A stretch of 64,000 bases of DNA from assembly GCF_043643765.1 (NCBI RefSeq), contig NZ_JBHZSP010000007.1, positions 168,478 through 232,477 of the forward strand. The letters run 5' to 3'. The stretch is from Marinomonas posidonica_A (GTDB lineage Bacteria > Pseudomonadota > Gammaproteobacteria > Pseudomonadales > Marinomonadaceae). The notes beneath the pieces are model-generated. The model was not told where the DNA came from. It saw only the letters and a program-made list of their open reading frames with translations, and did not search any database. The translations under genes were made by a program, and so were the position numbers. Shown piece after piece: positions 8,199 through 15,782 of the stretch (positions within the stretch are counted from its first letter, which is position 1; each line of letters opens with the position of its first letter).

Positions 8199-9191
8199 CT
8201 ACAGCTCTACAATCAACTTACCTTGGTTTTTGCCTTCAAACAGCATGTTAATACCGCTGGTGGCATTTTCTAAACCTTTTAAGGTGTGAGCTCGATATTT
8301 CAACTCCCCTTTTGTTAGCATGCCGCCCAATGCTTGTCCGTATTCTGGAATACGATGGAAATGATCCGGCATAGTGAAGCCTTGGATAGTCAATCGACGC
8401 TTGATAATGCCTACCCAGCTTGGTCCTGGAGCCGGCTCAGCTTTCTGATAATCAGCAATCAAACCACATACTGCAATACGACCGTGTGGGTTCATGCGAT
8501 CAAAAATTGGCCCTTGCGCTGTGCCACCGGTATTTTCAAAAAACAGATCAATACCATTGGGCGTGGCATTGTGTAACTGTTCAACAAAGTCTGCGTCTTT
8601 ATAATTAATGGCGTGATCAAAGCCCAGCTCACTGGTTAGCCACTGGCACTTTTCATCCGAACCGGCCACACCAATTACGGTCAGGCCTTTATTTTTCGCC
8701 ATTTGTCCTACCAAAGAACCAACTGAACCTGCCGCTGCGGTGACGATAAGCGTCTGACCTGCTTCCGGTTTTAATACTTCAAATACACCGTGGTAGGCAG
8801 TGATGCCTGGCAGAGCGATCACAGATAAAATGGCTTCGGCGGGTAATTCTTTCGGGATCTGGTTAAGGTTGTCGCCATTGCTTAGTGCATATTCGGTCAA
8901 GCCCATAAGCCCCATTACACGGCTGCCAACGGGGAATTTATCGTTTTCAGAGGCAACGACTTCACCGATACCGCTAGCGCGCATGGTGTCGCCTAATTTC
9001 ACTGGCGGAATATAGCTGTTTTCATCAGGGCTCATCCAGCCACGCATGGCAGGGTCTAGTGATAAATGTGTTAGTTTTACCAACACTTCACCTTCTGAAG
9101 GCTGAGGTATTGCTTGCGTGACCATGTCAAACAAGTCTTCGGTGATTTCAAGCTCTGGGCGTTTCACGAGCTTAATTGATCGATAAGACAT
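8199..9191 (-). CDS. NADP-dependent oxidoreductase, CurA/YncB-like medium-chain reductase
   Basis: Zinc-independent medium-chain dehydrogenase/reductase of the group that includes E. coli CurA and plant/mammalian enone reductases; expected to reduce activated double bonds with NADPH. The nucleotide-binding loop AAAGSVGSLVGQ lies near residue 150, the N-terminus shows LDPAMRGWM typical of this group, and the zinc-ligand residues of alcohol dehydrogenases are absent. The Shine-Dalgarno AAGGAG is well placed. It is divergent from nothing and monocistronic, with its own terminator. The natural substrate is unknown. Confidence 0.88.
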   Translation of the reverse strand: MSYRSIKLVKRPELEITEDLFDMVTQAIPQPSEGEVLVKLTHLSLDPAMRGWMSPDENSYIPPVKLGDTMRASGIGEVVASENDKFPVGSRVMGLMGLTEYALSNGDNLNQIPKELPAEAILSVIALPGITAYHGVFEVLKPEAGQTLIVTAAAGSVGSLVGQMAKNKGLTVIGVAGSDEKCQWLTSELGFDHAINYKDADFVEQLHNATPNGIDLFFENTGGTAQGPIFDRMNPHGRIAVCGLIADYQKAEPAPGPSWVGIIKRRLTIQGFTMPDHFHRIPEYGQALGGMLTKGELKYRAHTLKGLENATSGINMLFEGKNQGKLIVEL

Positions 9192-9257
9192 GTAATATTC
9201 TCCTTTATAAATATGCCGAATAGTTTAGCTTAAATGAATGGACTAAATGGTCAATTT

Positions 9258-10172
9258 TTATGGAGTGAATGTGGTGTTATATTTTAATTGTGCCATTTCT
9301 AACATCCATTTCTTGAACGCATTGACTGAAGATAAGTGCGCGACTCTTTGAGGAATGACTAAATAGTAATCCTGTCCTTGGATTTGAAAAAAATAATCTT
9401 CTTTACCACACATAAGCCAGTGGTTTTTGAGTGAGTGTTCTGCTGCTACTTGGCCTAATAAAGCGATACCTTGTCCTGATAAGGCTGCTTGTATTGTGAA
9501 GTTTTCATCATTGAAGTACTGGATTTTGGCGCGAGGGAAGGTACTAAGTAACTGCTCATTAAAGTCTAGAGGAGCTAATGTCGGATTTTTCCATTGAGTC
9601 GCGAAAAACTGTATTGGTGGTTTTTCTTCAAGGCATGTTTGCCAGTAACTTGGAGTGGCATATAGAGAAAAGGACTCAGTAAATAAGGCGTGGCTTTTTA
9701 ATGTGCTTTTGTGAGAAAGCACAGAAGAGTCTCCATATCGAATAACGACATCAATGCGACGATCATTTTCTATATCGACTATTTCATCTTCGCCCTGTAT
9801 TTGGATATTGATATCTGGGTTAAGTGATTGAAACAGATTTAAATTTGGGACTAACCATTTCGCTGCAAAGGAGTTTGTTGTGCTGACTGTCAAATTATTG
9901 GGGGATTTCTTTAAGGCATTAATTTTTGTTAGTAACCCGTGTAGTGATTGATACGCGGTGTTTGCGAGTATTTTGCCTTCCGGTGTTAGAATGACTTTTC
10001 TGGTTCTACGTTCAAAAAGCTTGATATTCAGCTCGTCTTCAAGTGCTCGAATTTGATGAGAGACGGCTGTTGGTGTGACATTTAATTCTACGGCAGCAGC
10101 TTTAAAACTGCCAAGCCGTGCAGACGCTTCAAAAGCTCGAATACTCTTGAGAGAGGGTAACTTCTGAAACAC
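9258..10172 (-). CDS. LysR family transcriptional regulator (GcvA-like)
   Basis: 304-residue LysR regulator. The winged-helix N-terminus (SIRAFEASARLGSFKAAAVELNVTP) is followed by the recognition helix region AVSHQIRALEDEL, then the effector-binding domain. The sequence style, with KLFERRTRKVILT, is that of the GcvA/AmpR group. The start is GTG with AAAGGA 7 nt upstream. It is divergent from the azoreductase-like gene (118 bp between starts), which is the likely target. The effector is unknown. Confidence 0.9.
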   Translation of the reverse strand: MFQKLPSLKSIRAFEASARLGSFKAAAVELNVTPTAVSHQIRALEDELNIKLFERRTRKVILTPEGKILANTAYQSLHGLLTKINALKKSPNNLTVSTTNSFAAKWLVPNLNLFQSLNPDINIQIQGEDEIVDIENDRRIDVVIRYGDSSVLSHKSTLKSHALFTESFSLYATPSYWQTCLEEKPPIQFFATQWKNPTLAPLDFNEQLLSTFPRAKIQYFNDENFTIQAALSGQGIALLGQVAAEHSLKNHWLMCGKEDYFFQIQGQDYYLVIPQRVAHLSSVNAFKKWMLEMAQLKYNTTFTP

Positions 10173-10290
10173 GAGATTGTCCTTTATAGATGAATTAAAG
10201 TTATTTGTAGAAAAAATCTAATCGTTTGTCATATGTAATGTATGAATGAAAACTGTCCTCTGAAAATTATGAAATAACAGAGGTGTTTTA

Positions 10291-10956
10291 ATGAATAATA
10301 TACTGCATATTGACTCTAGTGTCCGCTTTGCTGAAGGTGAATCTTCGAGTCATACATCCATTTCCAAATCTTTAGGTCAACATTTTATACAAACATGGAT
10401 GAAAAAAAACAATTTAACAAAGGTAGTGTATCGAGACTTGGCCAATAATCCGCCTGAGTTTATTTCAATGGATTGGCTGGCGGCTGCGTTTACCGAAAAA
10501 GGGGGGTGTTCGGAGTGGCAAAAGAGAGTGCTTGAGCAGTCAGATTTGTATTATGAAGAAGTAAAACAGGCTGATTTGATTTTGATAACCGCGCCCATGC
10601 ATAACTACGGCATGCCTGCTGTTCTAAAGGCTTGGTTTGATCAGGTCTTACGGTTAAACCATACCTTTACCTTCGATCTTAAAAGAGGGGACTTTCCGAT
10701 TGAGCCTATGTTGTTTGGAAAAGTGTTGGTATTACTAACTTCAACGGGTGAGTTTGGCTTTCAAGTCGGTGGGGTTAGGGAAGAAATGAATCATCTCGGC
10801 CCTCATGTAGAACTGCTTGGACGTTATTTAGGGGCAGAGTCTTTTTATGAAATAGGTTCTGAGTTTCAAGAATTTAAAGATGTAAGGCATCAACATTCGA
10901 TTGCGAACGCAAGAATACAAATAGAAAGCCTAGTAACTGATTTATTAAGACCGTAA
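10291..10956 (+). CDS. FMN-dependent NADH-azoreductase/quinone reductase family
   Basis: Flavodoxin-like fold oxidoreductase of the AzoR group, which reduces quinones and azo dyes with NAD(P)H and FMN. The N-terminal phosphate-binding loop is ILHIDSSVRF, and the FMN-site segment PMHNYGMPAVLKAWFDQVLR is characteristic. AGAGG precedes ATG. It is divergent from a LysR gene, a common arrangement for quinone- or electrophile-responsive reductases. At 221 residues it is slightly longer than E. coli AzoR. The symbol azoR is not assigned because activity within this family varies. Confidence 0.88.
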   Translation: MNNILHIDSSVRFAEGESSSHTSISKSLGQHFIQTWMKKNNLTKVVYRDLANNPPEFISMDWLAAAFTEKGGCSEWQKRVLEQSDLYYEEVKQADLILITAPMHNYGMPAVLKAWFDQVLRLNHTFTFDLKRGDFPIEPMLFGKVLVLLTSTGEFGFQVGGVREEMNHLGPHVELLGRYLGAESFYEIGSEFQEFKDVRHQHSIANARIQIESLVTDLLRP

Positions 10957-10961
10957 AGCAA

Positions 10962-11003
10962 AAAATTCGACTTCTCATGTGAGAAGTCGAATTTTATTTT
11001 TTT
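10962..11003. terminator. bidirectional terminator
   Basis: AAAATTCGACTTCTCA and its exact complement form a 16-bp stem with a two-base loop, flanked by A-rich and T-rich runs. It serves the azoreductase gene (+) and the DoxX gene (-). Confidence 0.92.
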
Positions 11004-11015
11004 GACTTAGGTCGT

Positions 11016-11450
11016 TTATTTGCTAATCAGTTTGTCCACAGACAAAAAGCCTGCGCCACTGAAAGCCAAAGATAAGCTGGCAACTAACAAAGTTAGAGCA
11101 TACTCATAGCCGTTGTTTGCCATGAAAAGGCCATTGCTGAAATGCACAGAGAAGATGGCGATCAACATAGTAAATGCTAAGGCAACACCGGCTGGACGAA
11201 CCAACAAACCAATGACCAAAGCCAAACCACCAAAGAATTCTGCGCTGCCGGCCATCAACGCCATTAAGTAGCCAGGTTCAAGGCCGATTGAAGCCATCCA
11301 CTGACCTGTGCCTTCCAGACCATAGCCGCCGAATGAGCCAAACAGTTTTTGGGCGCCATGAGCCATTAGAATCAAACCGACTGGAATACGCAGAATGGTG
11401 CTCGCCCAGCCAGAAGAAGTACGAGTAATGTTTTGAATGAATGCTTGCAT
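11016..11450 (-). CDS. DoxX family membrane protein
   Basis: Four-helix inner-membrane protein of the DoxX/YphA family; members are associated with redox or thiol stress, but the activity is unclear. Typical segments are RIPVGLILMAHGAQKLFGSFGGYGLEGTG and MAGSAEFFGGLALVIGLLVRPAG. I start at ATG 11450 (144 residues) because AAGG stands 8 nt upstream; a longer frame begins 16 codons earlier without family support. It ends at the shared terminator with the azoreductase gene. Confidence 0.9.
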   Translation of the reverse strand: MQAFIQNITRTSSGWASTILRIPVGLILMAHGAQKLFGSFGGYGLEGTGQWMASIGLEPGYLMALMAGSAEFFGGLALVIGLLVRPAGVALAFTMLIAIFSVHFSNGLFMANNGYEYALTLLVASLSLAFSGAGFLSVDKLISK

Positions 11451-11591
11451 AGTTTTTACCTTGATATTTTTTATGGACGATAGAAATACTATATACAATT
11501 TATGACAGAATAAGTAACGAAGTATTTTGATTTAGCGATTCAAAAAAGTTGAACAACAATAAGACTCATTCCTCAGAGAGGGGAACTTTGT

Positions 11592-13007
11592 TTAACTCAC
11601 TTTGCTGTTGACTAACTCACATAAGCTTAATAATTGCTGATGAGTATTGTGCTTGTCCGCTTCCGCTTCTAGGGGCCAGCCACAGTTGATACGAAAACAA
11701 TCCGTATAAAAAGTGTGGGTACTAAAGCAAGCGCCGCTGCGAATGTCTATATTAAGTCGCTGAGCATCCGTCTCTAATTGAACCGCATCCAACCCAGGCA
11801 CTTGTATCCATAACACCATTCCGCCTTGTGGTGTGCTGATTTTAGCCTTTACTGGTAACGCTTTGGCTAAGACTTGTTGATATTGGTGAATGTGTTGTCC
11901 CATTTGATAACGAATGTTGTGAACATGGCGACGGTATTCGCCAGTATTGATAAATTCAGCCATGCAGGATTGTACTAAGCCATTCACGCCAAAACTGGTG
12001 AGTGTGTGCTTACGCATGTATTCCGTGAAATAGCGGCCAGGCTGACACCAGCCTAGTCGCATGCCTTCGGCCAAAATCTTTGAAAAAGACCCGCACCAAA
12101 TCACATAGCCTTGTTGATCCCAATACTTTGCTGGCAAAGGCACGTCTTTTAGATGGCTTAATTCAAAATAGACATCGTCTTCTATCATAGGAATCTGATA
12201 TTTTGCGGCCAGTGCCGCTAAGGCTTGTTTTTGCTGATCAGAAAAGCTGATGCCATTGGGGTTGATGTTGTTGGTGCTAAACAGAGAAGCCTTGACTGTA
12301 CCTTGTTTGAGTAATCGCTCAAATTGCGGTAAATCTATTCCTGCTTGCCCAATGGGTACTTCTATCACCTGTCTGGATAAGGTGGCCAGCAAATCCAACA
12401 GTCCACTGAAACAGGGAGAGCCAATAGCGATGGTGTCGCCTTCACGAGTTAGGGTTTCGATGGCTTTTTTGACACTGTCGATACAGCCATTGGTAATCAC
12501 CAGCTCGTGGCTAGAAAAGGCCAAACCATAACCGCGTAAATGCTCAGTTAAGGCGTTTCTCAATACGGTTTCCCCTTGAATATCAGGGTATTGAAAAAGC
12601 GGCTGGCTGGCACGATGAGCGACACGTTTGATGCTGCGTTGCAAACCAGTGTTGGGCAAGAGTTGTGGCGCGATCATAGAGGTGCCAAGCGGACTGAAAA
12701 ATTCAGAGTGCGGATTGTAGCCACGACTGGGGGCATACTTCTTCGGGTCTCTTTGTTCCATTAATAGATTAGAAAGGGCAGGAAAGGCGGTGTCCTTGAT
12801 GCGACTAGCAACGAAATAGCCGGCCTGTGGTCTAGCATAAATCCAACCGGTTTGTTGAAGATAGTGATAAGCGCGGGTTGCCGTGGTCATACTGATTTGA
12901 TGCTGTTTTGTGACTTTTCTAAGGGCGGGTAGACGTGCTCCAGCAGGCAGTTTATGGCTATTAATGAGCTCAATAAAATGTTCTGCCAAACGTTCAAACT
13001 TAGGCAT
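11592..13007 (-). CDS. MocR-type GntR regulator with aminotransferase domain
   Basis: Chimeric regulator of 471 residues. The N-terminal GntR winged helix (about residues 1-75; ARLPALRKVTKQHQISMTTATRAYHYLQ) is fused to a fold-type I aminotransferase domain. The PLP-binding Lys is in WCGSFSKILAEGMRLGW, and IEDDVYFEL carries the pyridine-N Asp. MocR proteins sense amino acids or PLP derivatives and usually control a divergent transporter or enzyme. Here the divergent gene is an EamA exporter followed by a LysE exporter, which suggests control of metabolite export. Confidence 0.92.
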   Translation of the reverse strand: MPKFERLAEHFIELINSHKLPAGARLPALRKVTKQHQISMTTATRAYHYLQQTGWIYARPQAGYFVASRIKDTAFPALSNLLMEQRDPKKYAPSRGYNPHSEFFSPLGTSMIAPQLLPNTGLQRSIKRVAHRASQPLFQYPDIQGETVLRNALTEHLRGYGLAFSSHELVITNGCIDSVKKAIETLTREGDTIAIGSPCFSGLLDLLATLSRQVIEVPIGQAGIDLPQFERLLKQGTVKASLFSTNNINPNGISFSDQQKQALAALAAKYQIPMIEDDVYFELSHLKDVPLPAKYWDQQGYVIWCGSFSKILAEGMRLGWCQPGRYFTEYMRKHTLTSFGVNGLVQSCMAEFINTGEYRRHVHNIRYQMGQHIHQYQQVLAKALPVKAKISTPQGGMVLWIQVPGLDAVQLETDAQRLNIDIRSGACFSTHTFYTDCFRINCGWPLEAEADKHNTHQQLLSLCELVNSKVS

Positions 13008-13060
13008 ATGGCCATCCTTTTCCTTATTGAGATAAGTGAATTGTATCAGCGTAGCAAAAT

Positions 13061-13099
13061 TGTACTCTTATTTTTATTAAAAATTGAATCTGCACTCTT
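13061..13099. promoter_or_regulatory. direct repeats between MocR and EamA genes
   Basis: TGTACTCTT (13061-13069) and TGCACTCTT (13091-13099) are direct repeats exactly 30 bp apart, three helical turns. MocR regulators such as GabR and PdxR bind direct repeats, so these are candidates for the binding site. They could arise by chance in an AT-rich region. Confidence 0.4.
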
Positions 13100-13162
13100 T
13101 TGTCATTGGTCGTGATACTAACGATGTCGTGTATTGCTTTGCAATGAGAAAGGAAGAAGAGA

Positions 13163-14044
13163 ATGAAACTGAGAGACTTTGGATTATTGTTTGCCTTGAT
13201 GGCCTTATGGGGGATGAACTTTAGCGTGATTAAATTAGGAGTGAATCATATTGATCCTCTTATGCTGACAGCATTGCGTTTTACCTTTGCAGTGTTTCCT
13301 TTGGTGTTTTTTATTAAGCGTCCGAATGTGCAATGGCGTTATCTTATTGCTTATGGGCTGTCATTTGGCGTGGGGGTTTGGGGACTCACTACTTTGTCGA
13401 TTCGTTTAGGTTTATCGGCGGGCATGGCCTCATTGTTACTTGATATGAGTGTGGTGAGCAGCTTGTTGGTGGGCTATTTTGTATTGAAAGAGAGGCTGAC
13501 GGTCAACAAGTTATTGGGAGCGGGACTGGCCTTGATTGGCCTATTCATCATAATGCAGGCGGATGGTGGTGCTATCACTGTGGCTGGACTGGTATTGGTA
13601 TTGTTCGCCTCGACGTGTTGGAGCCTAAATGGTGTCATCGTGAAGTGGGCCAATACACGAGACATTTTTGCCTTTAATGTATGGGGTATGTTGTTTGCCC
13701 CTGCACCTTTGATATTGCTTGCTGTGATGTTAAATGGCATGGATGCAATAACGACTTTGCTCACCGAATTTAACCAGTCGGCCTTGTTTTCTGCTTTATT
13801 TCAGGCCTACCCAACCACCTTATTGGGCTATTGGTTTTGGAATAAAATGATAATGAAATACGCGATTTCCAGTGTTGCCCCTATGACTTTGTTGGTGCCA
13901 GTGTTTGGCATATTAGGTGGGTATTGGTTTTACGATGAGGTCATTTCTCTCAGTCAGATAGTGGCGGGTGGTCTGATTCTTGCTGGTTTATTGATCAGTC
14001 AAATGTCATGGACTGGGTTGCGTTTAAAACGCAGTCTAGTTTGA
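13163..14044 (+). CDS. EamA/DMT family exporter
   Basis: Inner-membrane transporter of the drug/metabolite superfamily with two EamA repeats and about ten membrane segments. The start MALWGMNFSVIKLG is the usual first helix, and the second repeat begins at FASTCWSLNGVIVKW. The segment just before the end (VPVFGILGGYWFYDEVIS) is the conserved repeat closure. Shine-Dalgarno AAAGGAAG is present. It is divergent from the MocR regulator and followed 50 bp later by a LysE exporter. Its likely role is export of an amino acid or similar small metabolite; the substrate is not identifiable. Confidence 0.9.
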   Translation: MKLRDFGLLFALMALWGMNFSVIKLGVNHIDPLMLTALRFTFAVFPLVFFIKRPNVQWRYLIAYGLSFGVGVWGLTTLSIRLGLSAGMASLLLDMSVVSSLLVGYFVLKERLTVNKLLGAGLALIGLFIIMQADGGAITVAGLVLVLFASTCWSLNGVIVKWANTRDIFAFNVWGMLFAPAPLILLAVMLNGMDAITTLLTEFNQSALFSALFQAYPTTLLGYWFWNKMIMKYAISSVAPMTLLVPVFGILGGYWFYDEVISLSQIVAGGLILAGLLISQMSWTGLRLKRSLV

Positions 14045-14094
14045 GGTTGGTTAGCGAAAATACTAAAACGTCAAGTTAGCAAAGGAAGAAAACA

Positions 14095-14721
14095 ATGCAG
14101 GACATTCACTATGGTTTGATTTTAATCGCCGCTTTCGTGGCAACGGCAAGTCCTGGACCTGCCACCTTAGCCATTGCGGGTACGGCTATGAGTTCAGGGC
14201 GACCTCATGGTATCGCAACCGCGTTTGGTGTTTTAACAGGGTCTTTTCTTTGGTCTTTTTCTGGCGCCTTTGGCATGGCCGCCGTGATGTACGCCAATGT
14301 ATGGTTATTTGAAATCTTGCGTTACCTTGGCGCTGCTTACCTACTTTTTCTGGCGTTTAAGTCCTTTAAGTCGGTAGTGCGTCCTAAGCCAATCACGTTG
14401 GAGCAGATGACTTCAAACTCTTTGCAAATGAGTTATTTACGTGGCTTGGGAATACACTTAACTAATCCTAAGGTTATTTTGTTCTTTGGTGCTTTGTATT
14501 CCATGGGGGTGCCAAGCGGCGTAGCAGTCCAAGGTTTGCTGACGATCATTTTTATGATTGGTTTGCAAAGTATGTGTCTGTTTCTTGGCTATGCTTTATT
14601 GTTTTCTCATGAAACTTTTCGACGTCTCTATTTTAGAATGAGTCGAGTATTTGATAGCCTGTTTACCCTGTTTTTCGGTGTGGCAGGTGTGAAAATGCTA
14701 CTCAATAAAATCACACCATAA
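14095..14721 (+). CDS. LysE/RhtB family amino acid exporter
   Basis: 208-residue LysE/RhtB-type exporter with about six membrane helices. The N-terminal ATASPGPATLAIAGTAMSSGRPHGIATAFGV is the family signature; LGIHLTNPKVILFFGALY is the conserved central helix. Shine-Dalgarno AAAGGAAG is similar to the one of the upstream EamA gene. The 50-bp spacing and same direction suggest a two-gene export operon under the divergent MocR regulator. Confidence 0.92.
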   Translation: MQDIHYGLILIAAFVATASPGPATLAIAGTAMSSGRPHGIATAFGVLTGSFLWSFSGAFGMAAVMYANVWLFEILRYLGAAYLLFLAFKSFKSVVRPKPITLEQMTSNSLQMSYLRGLGIHLTNPKVILFFGALYSMGVPSGVAVQGLLTIIFMIGLQSMCLFLGYALLFSHETFRRLYFRMSRVFDSLFTLFFGVAGVKMLLNKITP

Positions 14722-14783
14722 ATTGACTGAGGCTAGTGGGATAATTTTGCTATGATGGGCTTTATTTTTTAGGACCTTTTCCT

Positions 14784-15758
14784 ATGTATGATGCCGCATT
14801 ATGGCAACCCAGTGCCGAACTTTCTGTATTACGTCAGCGCGCGGACTTATTTGGCAAAATACGACAATTCTTTGCTGATCGTGACGTGATGGAAGTGGAT
14901 ACTCAGAGTTTGTCTTTGGCGAGTATTTCTGATCCTCACATTGAGGTGCTCACCGCCAACACCCACTCAATGGGGCAAGACCTTACCTATTATTTGCAAA
15001 CCTCACCTGAGTTCGCCATGAAGCGTTTACTGTGCACTGGCGCTGGCTCGATTTATCAATTAGGTAAGGTGTTTAGAGCTGAGGAAATGGGCCGTCGCCA
15101 CAGTATTGAATTCACTATGTTGGAATGGTACCGCATCAGCTTTGATCATTGGCAATTGATGGATGAGATTGAGGCGTTATTGCAAACCTTGATTGCACCA
15201 AGTGTGATTTGTGAATCCCTCAGTTACAGGCAAGCTTTCATCGATTTCACTGGACTGGATCCTTGGCACGCCAGTCTTTTGGAATTGCAGCGTTGCGCAC
15301 ATCAAGTAAATGAATATGGCTTGCAAGAAGAGGACAGGGACACCTTGTTAGAGCTGATTTTTGCCACGGTTATTGAGCCTAGCATTGGTCAGCAGCAGCC
15401 TTGCTTTATTCACAGTTATCCTGCTTCGCAAGCCGCGTTGGCAAAATTGCACCAAGATGCGGATGGCAATCAGGTGGCGGCTCGATTTGAGCTTTATTGG
15501 CGAGGCATGGAATTGGCCAATGGCTATCATGAACTGACCGATGCCCAAGAGCAGGCGGCGCGTTTTGCGCAAGATAAAGCGCAAAGACAGATGGCCGGAT
15601 CAGCAGAGCGTCAGTTTGATGAGCGTTTGGTGAGTGCATTAGCGCAAGGAATGCCTGATTGCGCTGGCGTGGCGTTAGGTGTTGATCGTTTGCTCATGCT
15701 AATCTGTGATAAGAAGGACATTGCCGAAGTATTGGCATTTGCTCATGAAAGGGCTTAA
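14784..15758 (+). CDS. epmA: EF-P--(R)-beta-lysine ligase EpmA
   Basis: Class II lysyl-tRNA synthetase paralogue (PoxA/GenX/YjeA) that attaches beta-lysine to EF-P Lys34. It lacks the anticodon-binding domain and consists of the catalytic core only (324 residues). Motif 2 is FRAEEMGRRHSIEFTMLEWYR and motif 3 is GVALGVDRLLML. Shine-Dalgarno AGGA precedes ATG. It lies 9 kb from efp and epmB, and only 24 bp upstream of the DctB-like kinase gene, so it may be the first gene of that transcript. Confidence 0.95.
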   Translation: MYDAALWQPSAELSVLRQRADLFGKIRQFFADRDVMEVDTQSLSLASISDPHIEVLTANTHSMGQDLTYYLQTSPEFAMKRLLCTGAGSIYQLGKVFRAEEMGRRHSIEFTMLEWYRISFDHWQLMDEIEALLQTLIAPSVICESLSYRQAFIDFTGLDPWHASLLELQRCAHQVNEYGLQEEDRDTLLELIFATVIEPSIGQQQPCFIHSYPASQAALAKLHQDADGNQVAARFELYWRGMELANGYHELTDAQEQAARFAQDKAQRQMAGSAERQFDERLVSALAQGMPDCAGVALGVDRLLMLICDKKDIAEVLAFAHERA

Positions 15759-15782
15759 TTGATTTAAGTAAATGAGGTTTTG

